Source: Xanthomonas cissicola (GTDB lineage Bacteria; Pseudomonadota; Gammaproteobacteria; Xanthomonadales; Xanthomonadaceae). Taken from it: a DNA stretch of 64,000 nt. Where the stretch lies: the NCBI RefSeq assembly GCF_008801575.1, contig NZ_VZPL01000016.1:26541-90540 (forward strand). Reading direction: 5' to 3'. This document shows, one piece after another, positions 18,132 through 26,289 of this stretch. Made by a program: the position numbers and the translations under genes. Each line of letters opens with the position of its first letter. The stretch's first letter is position 1. The notes under the pieces were generated by a model. It made no database searches and had not been told where the DNA came from. It saw only the letters and a list, made by a program, of their open reading frames with translations.

Positions 18132-19205
18132 ATGCCAGCCGACCACGCCACTCCCTCCGCTGATGCCTTTGTCGACCGCCTGTTGCACTGGTTCGACGGC
18201 CACGGTCGCCATGATCTACCCTGGCAGCATCCACGCGCGCCCTATCGGGTGTGGCTGTCGGAAATCATGCTGCAGCAGACCCAGGTCGCGGTGGTCATTC
18301 CGTATTTCCACAAGTTCATGGCGCGCTTCCCTGCGCTGGCCGATCTGGCTGCGGCCGACAACGACACGGTGATGGCGCAGTGGGCCGGACTGGGCTACTA
18401 CGCCCGCGCGCGCAATCTGCATGCCGCCGCCAAGCAATGCGTCGCGCTGCACGGCGGGCAAGTGCCGCGCGACTTCGATGCACTGCTTGCGTTGCCGGGC
18501 ATCGGCCGCAGCACGGCAGGGGCGATCCTGAGCCAGGCCTGGAACGATCGCTTTGCGATCATGGACGGCAACGTCAAACGCGTGCTCACGCGCTTCCACG
18601 GCATCGCCGGGTATCCCGGCCTGCCGGCGATCGAAAAACAGTTATGGCAACTCGCCATCATCCATGTTGCGCACGTCCCCGCTGGCCGCCTGGCCGACTA
18701 CACCCAGGCGCAGATGGATTTCGGCGCCACGCTGTGCACGCGCGCCAAGCCCGCCTGCGTACTGTGCCCGCTGCAGACCGATTGCATCGCACGCCGCAAT
18801 GGCCTGGTCGACGCGTTGCCCACCCCCAAACCCGGCAAGCAGCTACCCGAACGCGAGGCCACTGCGCTGCTGCTGCAGAATGCCGAGGGCCACATCCTGC
18901 TGCAGCGACGCCCGCCAACCGGCATTTGGGCCTCGCTATGGACGCTGCCGCAGGCCGAGACCGAGAGCGGCATGCGCGCCTGGTTTGCGGCGCATATCGA
19001 CGGCAACTACGAGCGCGCCGACGAGATGCCGCCGATCGTGCACGCCTTCAGCCATTACCGCCTGCATTTGCAGCCATGGCGCCTGCGCAAGGTCGCGCTA
19101 CGTCCGGCGGTGCGCGACAATGACGACCTACGCTGGGTAGCACCTGCCGATCTTGCATCGCTAGGCCTGCCGGCGCCGATCCGCAAGTTGCTCGACGCGT
19201 TGTAA
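18132..19205 (+). CDS. mutY: Adenine DNA glycosylase MutY
   Basis: 357 residues. The HhH-GPD glycosylase domain shows the catalytic Glu in [10 protein letters not shown], the hairpin [13 protein letters not shown] and the catalytic Asp in IMDGNVKRV. The [4Fe-4S] cysteines follow as C-x6-C-x2-C-x5-C ([18 protein letters not shown]). The C-terminal NUDIX-like domain (from about 235) recognises 8-oxoG. The enzyme removes adenine paired with 8-oxoguanine. The yggX gene follows after 23 bases, an arrangement common in gammaproteobacteria. Confidence 0.95.
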   Translation: MPADHATPSADAFVDRLLHWFDGHGRHDLPWQHPRAPYRVWLSEIMLQQTQVAVVIPYFHKFMARFPALADLAAADNDTVMAQWAGLGYYARARNLHAAAKQCVALHGGQVPRDFDALLALPGIGRSTAGAILSQAWNDRFAIMDGNVKRVLTRFHGIAGYPGLPAIEKQLWQLAIIHVAHVPAGRLADYTQAQMDFGATLCTRAKPACVLCPLQTDCIARRNGLVDALPTPKPGKQLPEREATALLLQNAEGHILLQRRPPTGIWASLWTLPQAETESGMRAWFAAHIDGNYERADEMPPIVHAFSHYRLHLQPWRLRKVALRPAVRDNDDLRWVAPADLASLGLPAPIRKLLDAL

Positions 19206-19228
19206 GCGCGTCTTCCAAAGGAGTCCGC

Positions 19229-19504
19229 ATGTCCCGCACCGTGTTCTGCCACTACCAGCAAAGCGACGCCGAAGGCCTGGATTTCGTGCCGTATCCGGGC
19301 GAGCTCGGCCAGCGCATTTTCGCGCAGATCGGCAAGAACGCCTGGCAAGCGTGGTTGGCGCACCAGACCATGCTGATCAACGAAAACCGGCTGTCGCCGC
19401 GCGACCCCAAGCACCGCGCCTTTCTCGAAGCCGAGCTGCAGAAGTTCCTGTTCGAGCGCAATGCCGACAAACCCGAAGGCTATGTGGCGCCGGTGGGTGA
19501 CTGA
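19229..19504 (+). CDS. yggX: Probable Fe(2+)-trafficking protein YggX
   Basis: 91 residues, normal for the family, starting [19 protein letters not shown] with the conserved Cys at position 7 and the C-terminal EAELQKFLF segment. YggX-type proteins protect iron-sulfur enzymes from oxidative damage. An AAAGGAG site lies just before the ATG. It is probably co-transcribed with mutY, whose product is itself an Fe-S repair enzyme. Confidence 0.94.
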   Translation: MSRTVFCHYQQSDAEGLDFVPYPGELGQRIFAQIGKNAWQAWLAHQTMLINENRLSPRDPKHRAFLEAELQKFLFERNADKPEGYVAPVGD

Positions 19505-19877
19505 GCGCGCGGATGTGGGATTGCGGAGTCGTGAGTTGCACCAGTAGTGGCAGCCTTTGCTGCATCCAATGCGTCTGAGAAGTAATGGGGTGGCTGCATC
19601 TGCTGAAAAGAGCGAGTGCCGGAACGGCCAGGCCCTTCACCGACGTGGCGTGGTGTTCCCGTCGCAAAATAAGCTTGGCGATCCGCCCATGTCCCGCGCA
19701 CGACGTGGGTGATCTGGCGGACACGCCATGCGTCGCGCTCCGCGGGCCTCATGGTCGCCAGGCAGCGCCCGATGCCTGCTGCTCCGGGCGCTGCGCCAGC
19801 GGACGGCCGCAATCTTGAAGCTCAACGGCGGTTGCAGTGCGATGCCGCAGCGGCATCGCAATGGCGATCTGTCGGAC
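19505..19877. other. Intergenic region, no gene seen
   Basis: 373 bases between the convergent yggX and LOV kinase genes. Only low-quality open frames with arginine-rich, out-of-frame composition are present, and no recognisable RNA, repeat or terminator. Confidence 0.5.
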
Positions 19878-21533
19878 TCAACCAACCCCGGTCGGCCCAT
19901 CCAGCAACATGCGGATGCGCTTGAGCAATTCCTTCTGCGTATAGGGTTTGTTCACCACATCGAACTCGGCGCCGCCCACATCGGTACGCTGGATGCTGGC
20001 ATCGGCGTAGCCGGTGGTGAGCAGGATCTTGACCTTCGGCAACATGCGGCGCGCCTCACGGGCGAGCATCACCCCGTTCATACCGCCGGGCATGATCAGG
20101 TCGGTGAATAGCGCATCCACTTCCGGGCTCTTCTCCAGGATCTCCATCGCCTCGCGTCCGCTGGACGCAGACAGGATGCGGTAACCGGCATTTTCCAGAA
20201 ACATCCGCGCCACCACCGCCACATCCTGCTTGTCTTCCACCACCAGGATGGTTTCGTTGCCCCCCTTGTCGATGGCGCGACTCTTGGCTATCTGCAAATC
20301 GTTTTCGAATTCGCTGGAGGCGGGGAAATACAGCCGCACCGTGCTGCCCTCGCCCACCTCGCTGTAGATGCGTACGGTGCCGCCGGACTGCTTGACGAAT
20401 CCATACACCATCGACAGGCCCAGGCCGGTGCCCTGGCCTTCCTCCTTGGTGGTGAAGAACGGTTCCATCACCCGGCTGACCACCTCCGGCGGCATGCCCG
20501 AGCCGGTGTCGGTCACGGCAATGCTGACGTAGCGGCCCGGTGCCAGCTGGTGGTACATCGCCAGATCGTGGCCGGTGATCTCCACGTTCTGGGTCTGCAC
20601 CGTCACTTCCTTGCGTTCGGCCTGGGCCATCGCGTCGCGCGCATTGATCAACACGTTCAACAGCGCCACCTCTGCCTGGGTGGTGTCGATCTGGCAGTTC
20701 CACAGCCCTTCTTCCAGCGACTGGCGCAGAGTGACCCCGCCTCCCAGCGCGCGCTCGGCCATGTTGGTCATGCCGGCCACCAGTCCGTTGAGGTTCACTA
20801 CCCGCCCGCGCAGTTTTTGCTTGCGCGAAAACGCCAGCAGTTGCTGGGTCAAGGTGGCCGCCTTGGCAGCCGCTGCCGCCGCGTGTTCGGCACTGAAGGC
20901 AATGCGCTCGGCACTACCGCCGCCGGCGCTGGCCATCATCTGGATCACTTCCAGATGTCCAGACATCACCTGCAGCAGATTGTTGAAATCGTGCGCGATG
21001 CCGCCGGTCAGCTGGCCCAGCGCTTCCATCTTCTGCGCCTGGCGCAGCGCATCTTCGGCATCGCGGCGCCGGCTCACATCCAGCTGCGAGCCGAAGAAAT
21101 ACACCAGGTTGCCCTTGTCGTCGAACACCGGCGAGATGAAGAGCGCATTCCAGAACGAAGAGCCGTCCTTGCGGTAATTCAGCACCTCGGTGGCAAATTC
21201 GCGACGGCTTTCGATCGATTCGCGCACATCGCTGATGCTGGCCGGATCGGTCTCCGGCCCCTGCAGGAAGCGGCAGTTGTTGCCGATGACTTCATCGGCG
21301 GCATAGCCGGTCATCTCCAGGAACGCGCGGTTGGCGAACACGATGGGATTATCCGGAAGATGGGGGTCGGTCACCGTCATCGGCATGCGCGTGGTTTCCA
21401 CTGCGGCAAAGAAGATGTCCGAGCGGTGCTTCTCGACAGGCAGGCTGCGAGATTCGCTGATGTGAGGCGCTCGCAGCTCTCCGTGACCGGGATCGTTCAA
21501 GTGATGTTCTCCGCGGGCCATTCCCGTGGCCAC
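19878..21533 (-). CDS. LOV-domain hybrid histidine kinase (blue-light photoreceptor)
   Basis: 551 residues. The LOV/PAS domain (about 35 to 150) carries the flavin-binding signature GNNCRFLQG with the photoactive Cys87, followed by a PAC segment. The HisKA domain has the phospho-acceptor H181 in GGIAHDFNNLL, and the HATPase domain has VTDTGSGMP and GTGLGLSMVYG. A receiver domain ends the protein with Asp near 478 in FTDLIMPGG and Lys in VNKPYT. Light-driven formation of a flavin-cysteine adduct should control kinase activity. A LOV kinase with this architecture has been studied in Xanthomonas citri, where it affects adhesion and virulence traits. The gene stands alone. Confidence 0.95.
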   Translation of the reverse strand: MATGMARGEHHLNDPGHGELRAPHISESRSLPVEKHRSDIFFAAVETTRMPMTVTDPHLPDNPIVFANRAFLEMTGYAADEVIGNNCRFLQGPETDPASISDVRESIESRREFATEVLNYRKDGSSFWNALFISPVFDDKGNLVYFFGSQLDVSRRRDAEDALRQAQKMEALGQLTGGIAHDFNNLLQVMSGHLEVIQMMASAGGGSAERIAFSAEHAAAAAAKAATLTQQLLAFSRKQKLRGRVVNLNGLVAGMTNMAERALGGGVTLRQSLEEGLWNCQIDTTQAEVALLNVLINARDAMAQAERKEVTVQTQNVEITGHDLAMYHQLAPGRYVSIAVTDTGSGMPPEVVSRVMEPFFTTKEEGQGTGLGLSMVYGFVKQSGGTVRIYSEVGEGSTVRLYFPASSEFENDLQIAKSRAIDKGGNETILVVEDKQDVAVVARMFLENAGYRILSASSGREAMEILEKSPEVDALFTDLIMPGGMNGVMLAREARRMLPKVKILLTTGYADASIQRTDVGGAEFDVVNKPYTQKELLKRIRMLLDGPTGVG

Positions 21534-21869
21534 AGTCTAGTTGGGTCCGGTGAGGCGATTCGTCACATCCATGAGCATTTCCCGTACGGCCGCGCCTGCC
21601 GCTAAACCAGTGCGCTGCGATTGCAGCTGCGCACCCGTGAGCGCTGGGTGTCACCCGCCCCTCGTTTGGCGGCGTTCCCGGCCCGACGGCGCTGCGCGAA
21701 CTGCGCTGACTCAGTGCAATACCGCCGGCTCGACCGGGACACCGGCGCGCCGCGTACTGACACGTTCGCCATGATCCCGGCACTACACGCAGAGCCGGCG
21801 ACGCGCGGGCGAATGAACGCACAGCGACGCCATCACGTTGCAGGCGTATAGGCAGATAGCAGGACCGGC
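21534..21869. other. Intergenic region upstream of the LOV kinase
   Basis: 336 bases that should include the kinase promoter. No convincing gene or repeat was found. Confidence 0.45.
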
Positions 21870-22443
21870 TTACCCGGGTCGGCGGCAATTTCTTTGTGTT
21901 CGCTCAGGCGCAGCGCGTCGCATCGGCAGCGGCGCGTCCTGGGTGTTCATTTCCCATACGTCGATCACGCGCTTGTGGAACACGACAGCGCCGCGGTGGC
22001 GGTCGTAACGAAAGGTGATGCAGTCCGTCCAGTGTTGTCCGCACGCCAATCCGTTTTGCACGGTGAAATACGCGCCCTTCGCGACCAGGCCCTGGTCGCT
22101 ATCCAGAAACGGATCGCACTGCCCGCCTTCGTCGGCTTTGAAAATCACCCGCGTGTTGCGCACGGCTTCGACAAACCCACTGTCCGCGTTTGCAACCAGC
22201 ACCAGCAAGGTACGCGGCGGTGCCGCATGTCCATTGCCACGCAGCGTCTGTTCTGCGGATGCACGCAACGCAACCACGTCGTCCAGCCGGCCACCTCGGT
22301 GAGATCTGCGCTAGCGACACCCATCCACCGATAGTAGGTAACGATTCGGCAGCGCCTGCGGGTAGCGTTGTGACGCCGGTTGGCATGGCGAGCGTCGCCG
22401 TCATTGCCAGCACTGTTGCCCACCATCCGCATGGTGTCGTCAT
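21870..22443 (-). pseudogene. Frameshifted small secreted protein
   Basis: An ATG at 22443, with AGGA 7 bases upstream, opens a typical signal peptide (MTTPCGWWATVLAMTATLAM, cleavage near AGAA). Downstream protein-like sequence (SGFVEAVRNTRVIFKADEGG, then CGQHWTDCITFRYDRHRG) lies in another frame, ending at 21870. The two frames differ by one base and are both open between about 22099 and 22305, so one small indel there would join them into a protein of about 190 residues. I do not recognise the family. It could be a true pseudogene, an assembly error, or two unrelated frames. Confidence 0.42.
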
Positions 22444-22753
22444 CGCGGTGTCCTGGTCTGCGTCGAGGTTGCCTGCATGGCCGGCCGTCGTTGTCGCGCG
22501 CGCCGGCATCGGATTGCAGGACCTAGGGCCGTGCGGCGCACGCGCATGGTTGAGTCGACATACTGTCGAGCGTCTGCAGCATTGCTTCGCCACACCGCGT
22601 TTTTCGGCAGTGAAGATCGCTCGTCAAGCCCGCTTGCCGGCTCACGCCTAGCTGTCGAAATCCCCACGTCCGATTGATACCTCCACCGCGATGCTGGCCT
22701 CGCACCACGGCGTCCAGTGGTGCATTCCCCAACTGACGAAACGAGAATCCGCA
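22444..22753. other. Intergenic region, no gene seen
   Basis: 310 bases between the frameshifted secreted gene and the KGG gene. It must hold both divergent promoters, but none could be placed with confidence. Confidence 0.4.
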
Positions 22754-22954
22754 ATGGCAAATCAGAACGACAACAAGGGTGGCACCAGCAACCGCGGCTT
22801 TGCTTCGATGGACGAAGACAAGCAGCGCGAAATCGCATCCAAGGGCGGCAAGGCGGCCCATGAAAGTGGCAATGCCCACGAGTTCACCTCGGAAGAAGCG
22901 CGCGAGGCCGGCAAGAAGGGCGGCCAGGCGAGCGGTGGCGGCAACAACCGCTGA
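22754..22954 (+). CDS. KGG-repeat stress protein
   Basis: 66 residues, highly hydrophilic. It contains two KGG motifs (REIASKGGKAAHESGNAHEF and EAGKKGGQASGGG) of the YciG/GsiB/con-10 type. Such proteins accumulate during starvation, desiccation or stationary phase and are largely disordered. The ATG at 22754 (MANQNDNKGG) is chosen because upstream residues look non-coding. No partner gene is adjacent. Confidence 0.87.
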   Translation: MANQNDNKGGTSNRGFASMDEDKQREIASKGGKAAHESGNAHEFTSEEAREAGKKGGQASGGGNNR

Positions 22955-23191
22955 GCTGCGCAACACTGCAGGTACCACGGCGCTTCCGGAAGAGCTGAAG
23001 CTCTTTCGGAAGCGCGTTCTTTTCAAGAATCATGCGGCGTCTCAGCTGATGCGACAGCACATCGGCATGCTGCCGCCCGATGACAACGATTTTCCAGGCA
23101 TTCCCACACGCCACCGTGCATACAGCTGCACCGCGCCATCTGGGTGGTTGCGCACGAGTCGATACGCTCACGCAGCAGACCAAGGTCCGCC

Positions 23192-24044
23192 GTGGCCCGC
23201 AGTGAACGCGTTCGCCGCGCGCTCGGCGCGGTCGAATACGCCTACCCCGACCATTTGCACAGCACGCTCGCAACCTTGCCAACGACTGCCGGGGTGTATC
23301 TGTTCCACGGCAAGGACAGCGGACTCCTTGTACATCGGCAAGAGCATCAACCTGCGGATGCGGGTGATGGATCACTTCCGCACGCCACGCGAAGCCTCGT
23401 TATTGCGCCAGACCCGGCGCATCAGCGTATTCGAAATGGCCGGCGATCTCGGTGCGCAGCTGCTGGAATCCCAGCTCATCAAATCGATGCGCCCGCTGTA
23501 CAACCAGAAGCTGCGTCGCGTACCGCGTCAGTTTTCGATCCGCCTGTATTGCGGCGAGGTGTCCATCGTGCATTCGGCCGAGCGCGATCCGGCGGTAACA
23601 CCATGGCTGTATGGGCTCTATTCCAGCCCACGCGCCGCCAAGGAGGCGTTGCGGCGGCTGGCCGATCGCGACCGCCTTTGCTACGGGCTGCTCGGCCTGG
23701 AACGCGCCACCGATGGTCGCCCGTGTTTCCGCGCCATGTTGGAACGCTGTGCCGGTGCCTGCCATGGCGCCGAGTCGCTGGGCGACCACGAGACGCGTCT
23801 ACGCGCTGCCCTCCAGCACCTGGAACAGGTCGTATGGCCGTTTCCTGGCGCGGTCGCACTCATGGAAGAAGGTAAGCAGTTGCGCCAGTTTCACGTGCTG
23901 CGCAACTGGCACTATCTGGGCAGCGCCACCTCGCTGGCCACTGCCCGCAAACTGCAGTCCACACCCGGCGACTTCGATCGCGATTGCTACCGGATTTTGC
24001 GCAAGGGCCTGCAAACGCATCTGCACAACGTGGTGTTGCTATAA
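23192..24044 (+). pseudogene. Cho-like UvrC-homologous GIY-YIG endonuclease, frameshifted
   Basis: The frame starting at GTG 23192 reads through TLPTTAGVYLFHGKDSG, the GIY half of the nuclease motif. The YIG half, LYIGKSINLRMRVMDHF, and the rest of the protein (LESQLIKSMRPLYNQKLRR through NVVLL) lie one frame later and end at 24044. Removing one C near 23325 would join both halves into about 284 residues, close to E. coli Cho (295). Cho makes the 3' incision in nucleotide excision repair. As written the gene cannot make a full nuclease, so it is a recent pseudogene or a sequencing error. Confidence 0.75.
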
Positions 24045-24198
24045 GCGCGACATGAGTGGGCGCACCCACTTCGGCACTCGCAGTACGCGCCGAGTTCATG
24101 CAACGCATCGCGCGACTTGCCGCCGGTCTTCCGTGTTCTCCACCAACCACGATCCGGACGCCTGCACGCTCGAAGCGCACGCAAGAGTCCGCGATTCT

Positions 24199-24474
24199 TC
24201 AGCCGCTCTGCCTTTCGCAGCTGCGGTATTCCTTGGGGTCCAAAAACTCCGCCAGACAAGAACCTACGCGCAGCGCCTGCTCGCGCGCGTCGCCCCGGTA
24301 CTCGCCCTGCCCTGCGCCCTCGATCGTGGCCACGGGCGCGGCGCGGTCGCGGTGGTAAACGAACGCAGTCGAAAGCCACAACGTCGCGCCAGGCGCCTGG
24401 CTTTCCAGGGTCTCCACGCGGAATTCACCGCAGTAACCGTGGATCAGGGTGCGTCGGAGTGTCTTGTGCGTCAT
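24199..24474 (-). CDS. Small hypothetical protein
   Basis: 91 residues, starting MTHKTLRRTLIHGYCGEFRV and ending PKEYRSCERQSG. The composition is protein-like (FVYHRDRAAPVATIEG) and unlike the arginine-rich shadow frames around it. No domain or signal peptide is recognised. An upstream in-frame ATG at 24495 would add seven residues. It lies convergent to the Cho-like gene and downstream of tRNA-Phe. Confidence 0.5.
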   Translation of the reverse strand: MTHKTLRRTLIHGYCGEFRVETLESQAPGATLWLSTAFVYHRDRAAPVATIEGAGQGEYRGDAREQALRVGSCLAEFLDPKEYRSCERQSG

Positions 24475-24724
24475 GCGCGCAGTATCGCCATGCACATTTG
24501 AAGATCACGTCGAAATCGATTGCATCGGGCGCACGTAGCACCTACGCGCACGACCGAGAAGCCGAACCAACGCGCAAGTCTGTGTCCATGCTGGATCAGA
24601 TCAGAATCAGCGCGCGCGCGTGCAACACGCATCACTGCCCACCGCGCGTGCAATCGAGAAAGGGACAGGGAGAGCGACAGATCCGGCGATGACCGGGAAG
24701 CCTTGCGAACGAAGGCTTGGAATA

Positions 24725-24800
24725 TGGTGGCCGAGGACGGAATCGAACCGCCGACACGGGGATTTTCAATCCCCTGCTCTACCAACTGAGCTACTCGGCC
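24725..24800 (-). tRNA. tRNA-Phe (GAA)
   Basis: 76 bases including an encoded CCA. The acceptor strands GGCCGAG and CTCGGCC pair fully. The D-stem GCTC/GAGC, the anticodon stem GGGGA/TCCCC with loop TTGAAAA (anticodon GAA), and the T-arm with TTCGATT are all present. Confidence 0.97.
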
Positions 24801-24982
24801 ACTTAACCTGCAACACGATGCCTGCGTTGCGAGGACACGCACTATAGCGAGCAGGCGCAGTTTGGGCAAGCGTTGCGAGCAACTTTGTTGCCGGCCGCTC
24901 TCGGGGCCGGCGTTTCTTGCGCCGGTTCACGCCGCGCGGCCGGGTGCATGGCCTAGCCTGCGCGCGTCCACCGGAGATTGTC

Positions 24983-25519
24983 ATGCGCCTGCCCCGCCTG
25001 CTGTTGTCGTTCGTCGCCCTGCTGCCGCTGACAGCGCTGGCGCAACAGCCGGTGCGTGCGGTGCCGCAGCTGGACATCTCGCGCTACGCGGGCCAGTGGC
25101 ACGAGATTGCGCACCTGCCGGTGTCGTTCCAGAAAAAGTGCCGCGGCGACATCACCGCCAGCTACACCTTGCGCGACGATGGCCTGGTCGGCGTGCGCAA
25201 TGGCTGCCGCACCGCCGATGGCAGCCTGACCCAGGCCGACGGCGTGGCGCGCCCGGTCGATGGCCAGCCCGGGCAGTTGCAGGTGCGCTTCGCTCCCGAG
25301 TGGCTCGCTTGGTTGCCGCTGGTGTGGGCCGACTATTGGGTGATCGCGCTCGACCCGGATTACCAGTGGGCGATGGTCGGCGAGCCTGATCGCAAATACC
25401 TGTGGATCCTGTCGCGCTCGCCGCAGATGCAGCGCGCGCAATTGGAACGGCTCAAGGCGAAGGCGACCGAGATGGGCTACGACCTGTCGCCGTTGATTGT
25501 CGCCGCGCCGTTGTTGTGA
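24983..25519 (+). CDS. Lipocalin family protein (Blc-like), exported
   Basis: 178 residues. The start at 24983 follows GGAG with 8-base spacing and gives a signal peptide (MRLPRLLLSFVALLPLTALA). The lipocalin signature appears in ISRYAGQWHEIAHLP (the GxW motif), in DYWVIALDPDYQWAMVG and in the C-terminal PDRKYLWILSRSP. It lacks a lipobox Cys, so unlike E. coli Blc it is likely periplasmic and soluble. Bacterial lipocalins bind fatty acids or lysophospholipids and are linked to envelope stress. Confidence 0.9.
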   Translation: MRLPRLLLSFVALLPLTALAQQPVRAVPQLDISRYAGQWHEIAHLPVSFQKKCRGDITASYTLRDDGLVGVRNGCRTADGSLTQADGVARPVDGQPGQLQVRFAPEWLAWLPLVWADYWVIALDPDYQWAMVGEPDRKYLWILSRSPQMQRAQLERLKAKATEMGYDLSPLIVAAPLL

Positions 25520-25631
25520 GGCCTGCCCGCGCCCCGGCCCAGATCCGGCGCCACCGCTTCGCGCTCAGGAGCGGCGACCGTACTGCGTAGTATTCTTGGC
25601 GCCGCCTCATTCCCGCCAAGGACCCGAGTCC

Positions 25632-26108
25632 ATGCGTCGTGCCTCTCGCCTTCTTCTTGTATCGCTGGCCTGCGGGCTGCTGCTGAGCGCCTGTGGCGGC
25701 GCAGTCCGCCGGGTGTCCGAGCCGGCCGCCAGCATCCAGCAACTGACCGTGCGCGCCGACGGCTCCTGGTCGCTCGACCTGCGCCTGCAGAACTACAGCA
25801 GCATCCCGATGCAGTTCGAACGCGTGGCACTGGAGATCTCTGCCGGCGACCAATTGGCCGGCAAGCTCGACCAGGCAGTGGGCATGTCGATCGGCCCGGA
25901 AACCGCCGATGTGGTCACCGTCGCCGTGCAACCCACCTCGCTGGGTCGTATCACCGTGGCCGACGTGCTGGCCGGCGGCCGCTCGTTCCCGTATACGCTC
26001 AAGGGCACCGTCTGGGCGACCCCGCAGGACAAGAAGCAGCGCCAGTTCAGTGTGGAATCGCGCAATACGCTCAGCCCGGCCCCCGGCCTCAATGGCGTGC
26101 TGCGCTAA
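25632..26108 (+). CDS. LEA14-like lipoprotein
   Basis: 158 residues. The lipoprotein signal MRRASRLLLVSLACGLLLSA is followed by Cys21. The body (LDLRLQNYSSIPMQFERVAL, FPYTLKGTVWAT) matches the LEA2/water-stress-hypersensitive fold found in bacterial lipoproteins of unknown role. Its TAA stop is also the left boundary of the inverted-repeat element that follows. The function is unknown. Confidence 0.75.
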   Translation: MRRASRLLLVSLACGLLLSACGGAVRRVSEPAASIQQLTVRADGSWSLDLRLQNYSSIPMQFERVALEISAGDQLAGKLDQAVGMSIGPETADVVTVAVQPTSLGRITVADVLAGGRSFPYTLKGTVWATPQDKKQRQFSVESRNTLSPAPGLNGVLR

Positions 26109-26250
26109 GAGTGGCTAACAAAACTACTGCGCAGCCGCCAGGCGGCGCGGCCGGTGCTCGGAATCGGCATGTACCCCTCGTACATTCCGGTTCTGAGCGC
26201 GCCGTCCGCGCCCACCTGACAGCTGCTCGCTACGTTTTGTTAGCCGCTCT
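26108..26250. repeat. 143-bp inverted-repeat element (MITE-like)
   Basis: The terminal arms are AGAGTGGCTAACAAAAC (26108 to 26124) and its near-perfect complement (26234 to 26250; 16 of 17 match). The interior has a GC-rich hairpin (CAGCCGCCAGGCGGCG) and a second palindrome around ATGTAC...GTACAT. There is no coding capacity. It lies between two genes and abuts the stop codon of the first, which is typical of miniature transposable or REP-like elements. Confidence 0.75.
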
Positions 26251-26289
26251 AAGGCGCACGCCTCCCGTCCCCGCTTCCAAGGATCCCGC

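Noticed and set aside
24690..24724. Terminator after tRNA-Phe (AAGCCTT/AAGGCTT hairpin)
   Set aside because: The 7-base stem is present but it is followed by CCC with no T tract.
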